Positions 1 through 12,450 of a DNA stretch of 64,000 nucleotides are shown piece after piece. The stretch covers positions 1-64,000 of the forward strand of contig KL647336.1 in the NCBI GenBank assembly GCA_000727475.1, written 5' to 3'. This stretch comes from Sarcocystis neurona (lineage: Eukaryota; Apicomplexa; Conoidasida; Eucoccidiorida; Sarcocystidae). The position numbers and the translations under genes were made by a program. The notes beneath the pieces were generated by a model. That model had not been told where the DNA came from and did no database searches. It worked only from the letters and a program-made list of their open reading frames with translations. Numbering within the stretch: the first letter of the stretch is position 1; each line of letters begins with the position of its first letter.

Positions 1-1293
1 TTGCAGGACCTCAGATGTGTGGCAGTAGGGTACTGTATTAAAATGTTGATCTGGAATTTCTAGACTCCGCTTCATTAAACAGGTTCGTCGGTTGAGAACG
101 GCGGTAACGGGATCACTAACAAACAAGAAATATCCCCGACATTCTTCTCCCAACCGTTGTGTGCGCGGTAACGTGTTGGTGCACTGGAAGCTGCCGGATT
201 CATGCACTGGATGTCGCTGTGCAATTTGTCACTCGCACAGACCGTAGGATTGTGAGGACGACGACAAAAGATAGTACTTTTGGCCGCGACATAATTTTTT
301 TCTAATGTGCGAATTGCCAGTACACATACATGGTACGTAGAGCACCACCTAATTCATCCCCCCTCCACCTCCTGCTTCACTCTAAGGAATATTTTTGAGG
401 TTGCTATTGTCAGCGTGGGGATTTCCGCCTTCTTTTTGGACCCTCAAGCAGCTCACACCATTCCTCCAACCGCCGATTTTGACCGTGCGTGTTCCAGGCT
501 GTAGACGCCCAAGGCACACGGCTTCGTATACCGACGTGGTTTCACTTGCCATCGAAAGACAATTCATGACAAACGCGTGATGAGTTTCCCTTCTCCCCAG
601 ATGGATCTAATCTTCTCACGTTTTGTTTCTACAGTTTCACAGCCAGTGAGCTCCCGGATGCTGTTCAGAAGTTGGTGATGTGTTTTATCAGGGACGCTGC
701 AAAAGCACCTTTCAGCTCCTACAGCTCCCTGTCAACGCACAGGACGGTCTTTCGGTACAGCGTATATCAAGACGGCAGCAAATGGCAGCCGAATACTCCA
801 AAGTCGCTTTCTGCACTCCTGAGTGGACCTACTCGGAGTCTCTACCAGATAGACGTACGCGTCGACATTGTGTCTGTCCGCTGTGGCAGCAGCAGTGCTT
901 AGCTGCACTGTTGCTAGACATGATTGTTTGCCCCAATCTGTGTCAGGTATCAGTCGCGCGGATTGTTTGGAGCAGAAGGCAATGATGGAAGGCAAGGCGC
1001 GCGGCCGATAGGACAGTACACGTGCAACGGTACAAACACAATAGTATGAGTATTGCACGCGCGAGCTGGGGTAGTTGGCGGAGCGAGGAAAATCACCTAA
1101 ACCATGTTCCGATCCAGTGGCGAGCACGTATGCCCGTACTTACAACGACCACAGTTTAGGTCGACAAAGGCGAACGCTTAAACGCACCACCAGCGGCACC
1201 AGCAGCAAAGGGGTCACGTGTGCCGGCTGAATCTGATTTTTGCTTTGACCGTCCATTAGTTGCAGGAGGACCTCTCCAGTACAGGCGACTAGT

Positions 1294-1309
1294 CCGAAGG
1301 CGCCTTCGG
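1294..1309. repeat. Perfect 16-bp palindrome
   Basis: The bases CCGAAGGCGCCTTCGG form an uninterrupted palindrome. It lies outside any supported gene and no second copy was noticed nearby. It could be a dimeric protein-binding site or a chance event. Confidence 0.5.
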
Positions 1310-2532
1310 CTGAGAGACGACAATACCCTCTGGTTTGAGAACTAGGGGCTTATCAAGAGGACGAAAACATGCCCTGTGTGAGTTCATTGCTACCGGCGAA
1401 CTACTGAATTTTGCACGTTGGGGGGGGCGTACAAACTCAGAAGGATCTTTACGCGTGTCGAGTGGTGCGCTTTTATGCCTTGAGCTAGGCTCGACTGCGC
1501 GTAATTGAATAAAGTATACATTCGTTTTCTCACGTGCACGCCCAGCGGGTGTCGCCGAACCAAAGGTCAATAACCGGCAAAATCAAGGTAGCTAATATCC
1601 GTAAGGTCGAGCAGTCTTGCACGAAACTTCTCCAAATCAATCAATTACATTGTCGAAGCGACCGCCTCCGGGTGATGCAACCTCTCCCACATGGTGCATT
1701 TCACATTCCACGTCGTGAGACACATCACGGCGCCTCTTTTTCAGGCCACACTGTTGAAAGACAGAACGTCTGCCGGATGTGTTTGACGCTAGGGTGCATA
1801 CAAGTACTGTGGGTGTGGGAGGCGCGAAGTCCTCTCTGGTGTTCTGGCAGGATGGAAAGGGAATTCTGAAACGTTCGAGATCGTCTGACCTGTTGCCTTA
1901 TGCGAGGAAGCTACAACATACGTTTTCTTACTGCGAGCATCGATCACGGAGATGGAGACGGATCCAAACTCATTGTCCATTCCCCACATATTCTGCAGAG
2001 AATTGTTGTACGACGGTCTAGCCTGTACGTGTTACCTGCTAGCAGCAGACACAGTTCTTTTGAATCCTAGAACTTCAGTTGCTGCCGGCGTCACTGCAAA
2101 GAAGCAAAATAATTCGTGGTTTCAGAAAGGTGAGCATCGTAGATAAAGCAGGTTGCGGCGGGACGTCCGCTTTATTTGCTCATCGGACAATGTACTGTGT
2201 CACCAGTACGTGAAACTGGTTGCTGACAACATACAATGCATCAAGTGAGTACGGTAGAAAGCCTGGTTGTAAAACATACTCCACTCGTCGCGATAGGCTA
2301 GATTCTCACTTAGCCTGTCCTTCCTGTCACAGTGATATGCACTCCTTCACAGAAGCTCGACTGCATGTGTGTACATGCAGTAACAGAGTAAATCTTTTCC
2401 GCTGTGTACTCCTGCCTGATTTTTTGAAGCTTGGTCCTTGTAGCCGAGTGGGGAACAAAGCACCCTGGTGTAATCTAGTGGCGATTTTGTCAGGAGAGTC
2501 TTGAAAAAAAGTTCTTCGTTTGCGCCCCTTGA

Positions 2533-3405
2533 TCATACAAAGTCTTTAGTCTTCTTCTGTACATATAAGGGTTTCTCGCGTATCGAGTCCTGCAATATAC
2601 TTGTACGAACCTTCGGTGGGACGGCAGAACAACTGGTACACAGGTCGTAGCTTGTTTGTCGCTTGTAGTAGTACCTCCTACAGGTGCGCACCCTACAACC
2701 CATCCCCCCAACCAAGTCAAACCGTTCTGCCGGATTCAACTGTAGAGTGCAGACGGACGCGAATCTATTCGTAGGACAAATTGTCCAAACACGGTGTAGG
2801 TCCTGCGACGCTGGGCAGGTATGCCTGTTCCCATGCAGGGATACATTGTGCGCTTTCAATGGTGATACTTGTTCTCTTGCAATGACGTCCATTAGGCCCA
2901 GCGATTGCTTACTGGGAGTTCTCCTAGCAACCTTTCGCGTATCAAACGATAGTGCTATGGCACAAATGTGGATACGTGAGCTCCTTCGTACGTCCATGTA
3001 CAGCCTGCCTGTACTGTGAGTCATTACAGCCTTTCCAGCTGGAGACAACTCACACAGAGGCGCGCGAGGGCTTCCGGGCAGGATTAACCTACAGCCGCCG
3101 CTGGCGAGTAGGTTCAGTTGTGAGAGTGACACGTGGATCAGCGTACGTACTTCAACAAGGTCGACACTTCTGTCAGTGTTCAACTGCATAGTCTCACGTG
3201 CTGCGTAGTGTTCTAAGATATGGTAAGGTGGACTGGAGCCGCATTTTGAACAAGAGTCTCCCCTGCCCAGCACCATGGCCGTAGTCGTGCGCACTGGCGC
3301 CGAGGTGAGCTGTGCTGTAGCGTGAAGCTGAAGCCTCCGCGCACGCGGCATGTGCACCGAAGTTGTGCGATGCGGAATCAGCTTCAAATCGGCGGTTTTT
3401 ATCAA
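2533..3405 (-). CDS. Hypothetical 290-aa open frame with scattered cysteines
   Basis: This is an uninterrupted minus-strand frame of 290 codons from an ATG at 3405 to a stop at 2533. It is longer than expected by chance in DNA of this composition. It has about 12 cysteines, four of them in two CxxC pairs (near residues 52-55 and 264-267), and no obvious signal peptide, membrane segment or familiar domain. There is no triplet-repeat tract and no neighbouring exon with a matching splice phase that I could identify. It could be an exon of an unrecognised lineage-specific gene or an accidental open frame; I assign no function. Confidence 0.25.
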   Translation of the reverse strand: MIKTADLKLIPHRTTSVHMPRARRLQLHATAQLTSAPVRTTTAMVLGRGDSCSKCGSSPPYHILEHYAARETMQLNTDRSVDLVEVRTLIHVSLSQLNLLASGGCRLILPGSPRAPLCELSPAGKAVMTHSTGRLYMDVRRSSRIHICAIALSFDTRKVARRTPSKQSLGLMDVIAREQVSPLKAHNVSLHGNRHTCPASQDLHRVWTICPTNRFASVCTLQLNPAERFDLVGGMGCRVRTCRRYYYKRQTSYDLCTSCSAVPPKVRTSILQDSIREKPLYVQKKTKDFV

Positions 3406-6130
3406 ATCTAGATGAACGCCTGTTACCCAGCCGAGCTGTCCAGTGCTTCGAGACTTCTAACACGGTAAAGCAGCTTCTCTAGAGTGACCACGTAGAACTC
3501 GGGTCATAGTTGCCACTGTGGCGATACGGATCTTGCCGAGGTTTCTCCCTCGGAGCAACCACGAATCTCCCGTCTGTGCAGTCGTTTTCCAGCAGACCGT
3601 GGCAGCGGGCAAAGGGCTACCTCGCACCTTCAGCGTGAAAGGCGTAAGAGTTCATTCGCGGGAAGCGCGGTTTGTCTTCAGTCTGTTTAATGTATGAAGG
3701 TGCCTGCCTTACCTGGGGTGTTCGCGTCAGAGGAATACTCATACGGCGCGCTGCAACGGCAGAGAGGGCAATACGCGGATAGGCCCATCCATGCGTATAC
3801 AAATTTCCAAAATGTGTTGGTCGTTCGTGCGCAGGGAGTTGATCCCGTCTTCGACTCTGCAGCGCGACACGGCGTCCGGCCAGTTTTCATGTGAATTAAT
3901 CTACACTCCAGAGTCAATGTCAGAGGCAGCTCGCTTTGCTCTGTCTTGACACCTACCTTGTCTTATTCCCTGTGCTGCGCCCGCAATATTAAACCCTTAC
4001 CGCAGTGGCCTCCCTTTATGAAGGCGTCACCACGTTGGAGAAGTCAAGTGACTGTGGGGGTTCAGTAGCACCCAGGAGGAGGATGCGAAAGATCTGCTGC
4101 GCTGACGTCATGTGGGACGGAACTGTTTCATGTGAACTACAAACTACTGTAATTATTTACGAAAAATAGGAGCATGGTAGGACTACGGCATCTTTCCTTT
4201 TTTGTGCACTCCACCCATTCTGCACTCTATCTTATCGAAGGCTTCGCTCCCGCGCTGCCGCCTTCACGAATCCGTGCCAGTATTTCTGCAGGGCCCACAG
4301 TCAGCCTGTCCCATAACCGCATGCAAGTAATGTGCAGGACAGTCGTGTGTCGGACAAGAGTTACGGAGCCTACTGTAGACCGCTGATAACAAAACAGGTA
4401 ATATAGAGACTTCAAGGCATGCAGTAGCAAAATTACACCGTAGTCACCTGTATATTCATAGACAGCACTCAGCGGTATTCACTGCTCCTGATTCGCTCTG
4501 ACGATGTCTATTATCAGCAATTCATCGTACTCCACCACTCTCGTATTACTGGTCTTTGTTGTGTGCACACCCGCGCGTACTCACGTCCACAGAAAGACAC
4601 CTTTCACGCGTCTGCAGCGCTGCGGTGATATCAGGAGGAGCTTTTTGTGTGACCTGCGCCGGCGCATTCCTCGTCCCACTCAAATCCCTCGTTCCGAGCT
4701 GAATCTTCTGCTACAGCGAGGCACTATGATAGCTACGTTACACATTTCTACCCCCGTGTTCATCCGCAGCACGAAATTCTGCATTGGTCTTACCTGCTGT
4801 GGCGTGCACCCACTGATGTCTTGATATACACATACCGTGCGCCTTTTTACATTTGTCATACACCTTCAGCCGCACCGTCCTACACTGTACTCGTTTTCTT
4901 GAACTTCCGATTTGAATACATGTGCGGCCGCGCTGGTATGCTTCCTCTCGCGCCGCCACGTGGACTGCTGTAGGCAGAATACTTCCTTGAGTACACACCG
5001 CAAATGTGCAAACGCGTGTGTAAAGCTTTATGCGAAAGGCTGAAGCGGTAGACTCGCTGTTTGGACGCCAGCTGAGCGTGCTAGCTGCCGTAGGTGTAAG
5101 CAGCAGGAGCTACCAGAAGCTCGGCCCGGCGGTGTGTATAGAATACAGTTGCGCTGCTACCGGCGATGACGCAGCCAGGCATACGACAATTTTCTTTGCC
5201 ACACCTGCATTAGAAACGCAGCAGCTACACGAGCAGCGTCACGGTAACCAGCAACGGTCTCAAACCAGCAGCAGCAGAGCACCTTGGCACATGTGCGGCA
5301 GTGCGCCCTCCCCCTGAGCTTGTGCGCTGCATGGATTTTCTCTGCATTTGCCTGTCTCGTTACGTCGTAACCTCATGACGAGGACGTTCCCGCTCTACAA
5401 TACTTCTGTAAACTGAAAATAGAGTTCTGCTCTTCAGACGTGGAAGCAGCACAGAGACTCTCTAGTGGAGAACCGGCTTTCACCGCAACAGGGCACACCA
5501 GCAGGCGTAAGACACTGGATCAGAAAAACGGAAATTGCGCTGCTGCTGCTATGGATTATCCTCCACGCTTTCCTTGCATATCTTCCGTAACTCGGCCAGC
5601 AGCGTCTGTGCATGCTGTCATCACAGACACCCTAGACCAAGAATATGCAGATACGAATGTATATATACACGCATTCACGCGGACATATTGCTCTTATGGT
5701 ACTACATACAGGGACGAAGACTGCATCACTATATCTAGATGCAAGAACGTGGTGGTTCTGCTCAGCCCCTCCTGCTCGGTCTATGCTGCCTGTCGGCCTG
5801 TTGTCGCTGGTAATGCAGACATTCTGCATCCATTTGTAAAGTGCACTTATCGCTCCGTGACACGAGGTGCCCCAAAACATTTCCTGTGCCCATCAAGATA
5901 CGATTCCCTCTTTCACGAAAGCAGGGAGTCAACAGCAGGCACGGCTATGGTCACTGGCACACTTTCATCGGTGCACCCCCTTGGTGCGCGGAGGGGTTAC
6001 ACCTTTTTTTGCACGTTGACACAGCAGCATCACTAGCAAACAACTATTGTAGCGTCGTAGCCAGCAGACGAAAGAACTGGTGAACGAAGTGTGCTCGGGT
6101 GAGGGCCCTCTCTCACCCCATTACCCTACC

Positions 6131-6154
6131 CATATATATATATATATATATATG
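6131..6154. repeat. (TA)n microsatellite at the start of the repeat-rich block
   Basis: About 11 TA units in a row. This is the first sizeable simple-sequence run in the window and roughly marks where the repeat-poor left segment gives way to DNA rich in TA, CA and CTG runs. Confidence 0.85.
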
Positions 6155-7086
6155 TACTGCGTGTGGCGGGTAGGACACGTGCGTTTTGGGAATGTGTAAC
6201 AGCAAAGCACCGATGGTGTCAACGCGTACACATGTTGAAAATCAGATGAAAAAGTGGATCCCAGAGATGCTCGTGATCGCTAAAAGAACAAACGTGGCGG
6301 TGATATATCAAGTGTACGTGTCTAAGCTTTACGCGTATGGACGTTTGTAGGAGAAACAGAACGCTAGTTTCCTGCTGCAAAAAGCATTTGAAAAACACAC
6401 CTCCATGCTTACCAAATAAGGTGTTTGAAAATAAAGAGCAGCGCGTAAAAAAAAAAAGCTACCGAACACCACCAAACGAGACCGTAGCACGTCCTCCTTC
6501 GTGCTGGCAAGATCGTCCGGTCATGTTTTAATGCGTCCACGTGTGGACGCGTAGTCAATTTGAGCATCACGATTGTTTTTTGCGTTGTTGTCGCCATTTT
6601 CACCGCATTTCCTTTCTCTTATGGTGTTCCGCTTGACAATGCTGGATGCTTTTTTTTTCGCTGCAGTTTCTTCTGCTCCGCCGCTGCTGCTGGTTGCCCT
6701 CTTTGCCTGCTCAGATCTGTCCCAGTAACAGTCCCTTACTGCTGCTGCCATTCGTGTCTCCGCAGTGGGCTGAAGCATGCGCACCAGCATGTGCGGCGGA
6801 CTACAGCTTTTGCTCGCTGTTCCTCCCGCTGATTCTTTTTCACCTTTGTCTTTGCTTCTTAATGTTGAACTAACAATGCGGACCCGTAATCTCAAAGAAA
6901 GGCACGTCCGCAGACTGCGTTGCTGCCGGTTCCGTCGCCGCTACTTTCGTTCATCAAGAAGTGTACAGCAGCAGCCGAAGGCTGCTGTAGCAACAGCTAC
7001 GCGTCGTAGCGAAGATGCACAGGTCGACCACCTCCAGCTGCTGCTTCTCCTCCTCCATTTCGTCCTCGTGCGGCACCAGCAGCAGA

Positions 7087-10075
7087 TCACCCAGTTTTCG
7101 TTTGCTGCTGCTGCTGCTTGGCGAGATGCGCTTCCTTGAAAGCTTCAAGTTCCTGCTGCAACCGCTTGATAAAGTCGTCGTTCACATCTTCGTCGTCCCA
7201 CCCTGCAACATTCCACAACGCACGTAAAAACGTTTCCTTTCTTTTCTGCGCCCACGGCCCGGCGACGCACCGGTGGTCGCATACAAACGCAACGAGCCGT
7301 TCACGTACAGGAACACTACGACGCAAATTACACCTAAAAATCCAGGCGCGTACGGGTGCATCGTATTTCCACACACACACACACACACGTCGAGCGCATA
7401 CGGATACACGCACGCACACGGGGCTGCAGCAAAGGTGTACGTACGGAATCTGTAGTGGATTTGACTAGGTGGATCCTCACACACGTATATAAATACGTAT
7501 ATGCGAGATAAACAGATACGTGCGTTTTGAGGCTGAGACAACCGATACACGTCGTCCGAGAATGTGCAAGTACGTGTGTGGGTATGCACCCGTGGCATTC
7601 ACCCGTATGGGCCCCGCTGCGGGGCCGCTGCTTGCACGTAGGAGCCACGAAAAATATTTTCCACGGTGTATTCACATACTTGCGCCCATGCACACCTACC
7701 CCTCAATACTTGTAGTCCTTTGTGTCTTCCTCTCAAGCTCCTAGGTAACAGACCAGTGTACAGCTCCCACCGTATATACACAAGTGACGTCGCCTTAGCG
7801 GCCCTCGGACTCTCTACACGTATGTCTATGCACACCTGGGTTCCTACGCACTGTGTCTACTATTTATCGAATAACCAAAGAATTTACATATGGCCGTCTC
7901 TGTACAAGAGTGCGTATATTCTCTGTAGCCCAGCGTAAACATCACTGCTTTACCTTCTATATAGGGGCTACGCCCCTACACACATATACACACACATACA
8001 TATTCGCATATATATATATATACAGACATCCATATATATAGAAATGTACTTATATATACATATACATTCGTTACGTTTGCGTACATCGCCACCACTTGAA
8101 AACGTTTCGGCGCTGCATGAAGACTGTTACCATCTACGTGCAAATGCCCTCGAGAGATGCATGGAGATCTTCACTTCTGAGGCGTATGAGAAAAATCAGC
8201 TGCATGCGACTGCTATTCTACTTGTACCCATCGCTGCCAACGAGCCTCAGGGCAACAGCCTCGCCGGCGTGAGGACGGTAACACGGTAAACAGCTCCCTC
8301 GTTTGACGAAACACGAAGATAGAATTCACGTGGGAACGCAGGCGACATATATATATATACACACACATACATACATATTCGTATTAACAATCGTATAAAC
8401 CCCGGAACGGAGGGACTCAGGAGACTCGTGGATATCTGTAAACATGCAGGCGCGTAATTACAGAGGCGCGCGCAGACGCCTCCTCCCGAAGAAGACTTAC
8501 CTACAAAGTTCGTAAACACACGTACATGAATACACAGATGGATAAATATATACGAGTCTGCACGTCACAAACATATATATATATATATATGTATAGGGAG
8601 ACAGGTATTCGTCTAGACCTACGAGAACCCATGTATCGAGGGTACTTAAACATGCTTACATATTTGGACGCGTGGATCCAGACGTATACATTATATTTAT
8701 GAACGCCCAGGCACGCAGACATACACCTCCGCATGGCGAGCACCGAGAATCGTACATCTGCAAGCGAAGAAATTAAAGTACCGCAAGCATAGGAGGCGCT
8801 GTGTGTCGCAGTGAGCTCTCGGCGGACGTACTGCACCCAGGACAGCAGCAAAACTCAGGAAGCGGTGAAACGCGAGGCGGTGTACGTACACGGCCTCCTC
8901 GTCCCGACTCTTCTGCCGGCGACGACGGTAGCACCAGGCATGCGCTGCGGTCAAGCAAAATTTCTTTGCGCAAAAGACTACACTAGGATGATGGATCAAG
9001 ACTATTTTACAACAGATAACGTACCAGCGGCGTCCCAGTCCTCGTCCCACTGGGCGACCTCCAAGTCCACAGGAGTCTGCTCCCCGCCTGCAGCACCGCC
9101 ACCGTAACAGCAGCAGCTACGAACCCGTGGATTTACAACAGACAAGAAATCACACACTGCCCGAGAAAGAGCGAAGGGCTACGCCTGCGTGTGAACATAT
9201 ATATATTTATATGTTGGCTGGCTGGACGTGTACGCCCACACCTGTACGGGTGCGTCACCACACATGAATGCAGGCGTATACATACACATCCGCATGGTAG
9301 GTGGGTGTTTTTTCTACGTTCACAGGAAGATAATATGTTTGCATGTAAGAGACGACTTGACGAACACGCCACTCCATACATGTCTACACATAGGTGTGTA
9401 TTTCTCTCGCGGACTCGTATGGCGAAACGCAGATACGAACACGGTGGGACGTGGCTGCGAAAAACTGCTGCAGTCGTTCTTCCCCAGACGACACTGAGGA
9501 CAGACATCGAATCCCCCGCGTGGGCATCTAGAGGAGAATATTGGCACACAGGTCGGTTTCCCTTCACAGGGAGGCGCGCAGCAAATCCAGGGGGAACCAT
9601 ATATAAATCTTTCCTCGCATCTCTTTATCGAGCAACAGCGCAGCCCGTTTTCCCGCCCACAATCGGTCTCCATCTCTGTCTCGAAAAGGCGAAGTCTGCG
9701 CCCCTGCGCGCGTGCATGCGTCGCTGTCCTCTCGCGTTAATAATAGAAAGATCCTCATCTCGTTCTCTGGATCTGCGCGCGCCTGCATACCCACACCCCC
9801 CCACACGTACCGATAATATCGAACTCCTCGAGTTCATCGTCCGGTTCATCAAATGCTTCTTCCTCGGGCTCGCCATCATCTTCCTCTTCTTCGCGCTGCT
9901 GCTGCTTCGTGCTGCTGTTGCTGGCACCCCTTCCTGCTGCTCTGCCCAGCAGCCGCTCTGCTGCTCCTTCTCCTCCTCCTTCTCTGCCTCCTCCGAGAGC
10001 GGCGCTCCCGCTCTTCTTGTCCTCCTCCTCGCCGCTGCTGCTGTCCATCCCCTGCCGCTGCTCTCTCTCCGACAT
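7087..10075 (-). CDS. SEM1: DSS1/SEM1 homologue (proteasome lid subunit Rpn15)
   Basis: Three exons, 10075-9811, 9087-9025 and 7202-7087, join to 147 codons plus TGA. Both introns (723 and 1,822 bp) are phase 1 with GT..AG ends. DSS1 is a small disordered acidic subunit of the 26S proteasome lid; in other eukaryotes it also serves TREX-2 mRNA export and BRCA2. Residues 79-85 (DDELEEF) match the first conserved acidic patch. Residues 102-128 carry the second: WDEDWD, then WDDEDVNDDF, then a short amphipathic helix containing RLQQELE, in the family's usual order. The start ATG (MSERE) has A at -3 and fits family N-termini. Oddities are an N-terminal extension of about 70 residues, rich in Gly, Glu and Ser, and a C-terminal five-Gln run; human DSS1 is about 70 aa. 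The conserved tryptophan-acidic block is split across two exons, which supports the model because it appears only after splicing. The family call is strong; the N-terminal extension is less certain. Confidence 0.85.
7370..7389. repeat. (CA)n microsatellite in SEM1 intron 2
   Basis: About ten CA units within the 1.8-kb second intron of the SEM1 homologue, followed by further CA/TG-like DNA. Such runs recur through all introns in this block. Confidence 0.85.
7610..7626. repeat. GC hairpin in SEM1 intron 2
   Basis: Perfect 8-bp arms (GGCCCCGC and GCGGGGCC) separated by a single T. A second, weaker GC hairpin of the form AGGGGC..GCCCCT lies near 7962-7978. Both are inside the second SEM1 intron. 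No function can be assigned. Confidence 0.5.
7975..8065. repeat. Mixed CA/TA simple-sequence tract
   Basis: Alternating purine-pyrimidine DNA (CACATA, TATATA, TACATA runs) inside SEM1 intron 2. Similar shorter TA runs occur at about 8346-8362 and 8574-8592 in the same intron. Confidence 0.8.
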
Positions 10076-11100
10076 GCTGCTGACAACTGTGACCGGCCGC
10101 TCACGTGCTGCCGCCGGAAAACGCACCCCACAAAAAAAACAGTATGGAAGACGCGGGACGAATGGGTAACGCATCTTCGTCGGCTCATACATAAAATGCA
10201 CACGCACACCTATAAAGGTATGTTGAAATCCACACGTACACTCACGAAACCTACACATATATATATATATATATCACTGTCTCCATATATATGTGTACGT
10301 GTAGTATATACGCATAAGGAATACGGATAAACACAAGCCTATCCATATTATATACATACCAAATCGTATACATATATATATATATATAGTGCGAGCACAG
10401 GACCGCAATACGCATACAAGGGTCCACGATAGGAGCAGACATACAGCTTCTTATGTATACGAGAGGAAGAGAGACGAAGACACGGTGTGATTTCTCGTGG
10501 AATGATCAGCAGCAATCGCGAACGGCACAGCGAACTCAAGTGCGTCGGCGGGTCGTGCTGCGTGGTCACCCCCCGTGTGAGCTGCTGTGTTGGCGCTGCT
10601 GTTGCTCACTTGCGTCGTCTACTGCGTTCTGCTGCTCTGTCCCCCTTCGGACGGGACACTCCGTCTCTGCTGCTGCGGCGCGTCTGCCTGGGTCTGGTTG
10701 GTCGTCGCCTACTGCTGCTCTGTCTGGCTGCTGCTGCCGCTCCTTCCGCTCCTCCACCTCCTTCTGTTCTGCTGCTGTTGTGTGTTGTAGCTGCTTGTCT
10801 GCTCCTCTCTGCCACCGCCACGCACGGTAGGGGTGACACGTTCTCTCTCCTCTGCTCTCTCTGCTGCTGTCGAGTTCCTCCCCTTGTGTTTCCCTGTGTC
10901 TAGACGGGGGTCAGTGCAGACAGGGGTCACTAAACAAAGGCGGATGTTCTTCTCTCTGCCCATCTCCGTGTGGCCGATAAAAAACGAGGTAAGCTGGCCA
11001 CGCTCGAGATGCCCGTCTCTCTGCTCGCGTGTCTTGGCATGGAGGAAGTACGGAAAAGCAAAGCACTCTGCATGCGTTCATAGAGACAGATTTATAGTAC
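10076..11100. other. 5' flank of SEM1: TA runs and CTG-rich DNA
   Basis: Immediately upstream of the SEM1 start, TA-rich runs occur at about 10255-10275 and 10373-10388. From about 10550 to 10900 the plus strand is dense in CTG/CTC triplets, so the minus strand can encode Gln/Ser/Arg-rich peptides in several short frames. None has a domain or clear splice sites. This could be a promoter and 5' untranslated region of SEM1 or an unrecognised exon. Confidence 0.5.
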
Positions 11101-11129
11101 TTGTAGGAGGGTTGCGCTTGAAGGAAAAA

Positions 11130-12450
11130 AAGCCGTGCATTACAGCGAGGACGACAGTTCCAACGCAGCTACGGAGGAGCAAATCGGACGCAGAGGGAGA
11201 GTGGAACCGAAGCAACACAGAGACATAGACACTGCAGCAGGGGCGACGACAGTCGAAGCCGCAGCAGCAGCAGTCGCACAAGCAGCAACGAGCAACATGC
11301 AGTACACGCCGGCAACAGCAGCACTCCCTTGCGATATAATCAGCAACAGCAACGCGGGCAGCAGGCATCGGCAGTCGGAGATTACGCGAGCGTAAAGTGG
11401 CGTCACGGTGGCAGAGAAGGTACCACCACTAGCAGCACCAGCGTAACGGCAGCAGCAGCAGCACAAGAGCAACAGCAGCGCAATAGCAGCAGCAGCAGCA
11501 GCACAAGAGGAGCAGCAGGGCAACAGCAGCACGGACGGTGCTGCCTCCCGGCTGCGGGGATATCACTTTCGCCTACACTTCCTCCCCTAACTAACGAGTA
11601 CTTGCTGGGAAAGCCGGTTCTCCCAGTTTCGCACAAGCAGCTCTTTCCTGCGATGGATGCCGCGTTGTTTAGTAAGTTGAAATGTGACACTAGCTGTATG
11701 TACACTACAACGAGAACACACGTGGACCACCTACTCGCAAGCCCACACTGTCGAGCTGGGCGCGCGCAATCATAGCAACCCGTCCATAAACTACAGACAC
11801 GTATATGCAGCCAGGAATATATATGGGAGATGAATATACGGAGTTGATTAGTTACGGCATGCGCTTTTCAACCGGAGAGGCACTGTGCGTGCAGCCTTGA
11901 TGGATCTGCCTGGCCGCTGCTAGAAAGGTAGGCAAGAAGCCGCAGCAGCAGCACAGAAAGCCAACTACCGGACAGCAGCAACAACCCCTAGAGCAGGAAA
12001 AGGAGGAGAGGGTAGGCGCACGGGCGACAACAGGAACAGCAGCAGTGAGAGCAGCCGGGACAGCAGGAACAGGACGCCACTTTGCGCTTCACGGAAGGTC
12101 GAGAGAGCAGCAGCCTGGCGGTGATCCCGCGGCAGCAGCACGTGAAAACCCCGCCCCACCCGCAGACACGCGAGCAGGAGCACCAGCAGCAGAGAAAATA
12201 CCAGGAGCACCGCCAGCAGGAGCACCGCCAGCAGGAGCACCGCCAGCAGGAGCACCGCCAGCAGGAGCACCGCCGGCAGCAGCAGCAGCAGCACCGACAG
12301 CACGAAGCAGCAACAGCACCAGCAGGAGCATGGGTTGCAGGAGCACCAGCAACACGAAGTGAGGCAGCGCCAGCAGTGCTGGCAGGGGCACTGGTAGCAC
12401 CCGCTCGAGCAACACGGCAACAACACCACAACGCGCAGCAGAGTTGAACG
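11130..12450 (+). repeat. CAG/GCA triplet-rich block, plus-strand orientation
   Basis: Dense CAG, GCA and AGC runs on the plus strand (about 11220-11530 and 11940-12440). More than one plus-strand frame is open across it (for example 11329-11775 and 12045-12447), giving either Gln/His-rich or Ala/Pro/Gly-rich products. This is typical of homopolymer-coding DNA, so open frames here are weak evidence. It may contain plus-strand exons of an unrecognised gene, but I cannot define boundaries. Confidence 0.6.
12203..12275 (+). repeat. 15-bp tandem repeat, about five copies
   Basis: A unit close to AGCAGGAGCACCGCC is repeated about five times with near-perfect identity. Its length keeps frame, so a plus-strand product would contain a five-residue repeat, either GAPPA or EHRQQ depending on frame. 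It sits in the CAG-rich block with no confident gene. Confidence 0.85.

Larger units (their letters stand above)
1..6100. other. Repeat-poor segment without a recognisable gene
   Basis: The sequence is of mixed composition with almost no triplet or dinucleotide runs, unlike the next 20 kb. Open frames are mostly short and none shows a familiar domain. The two longest are a 290-codon minus-strand frame (2533-3405, listed separately) and a 198-codon plus-strand frame (5440-6036). The second has no upstream support, no domain and no clear splice partners, and a frame of that length is not far beyond chance. Unrecognised small exons cannot be excluded. Confidence 0.6.

Noticed and set aside
9191..10330. 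A 379-codon plus-strand frame
   Set aside because: It runs antisense through SEM1 exon 1 and intron 1, encodes Cys/Leu/Tyr strings from microsatellites and CTG runs, and has no domain; the minus-strand SEM1 reading explains the conserved part.
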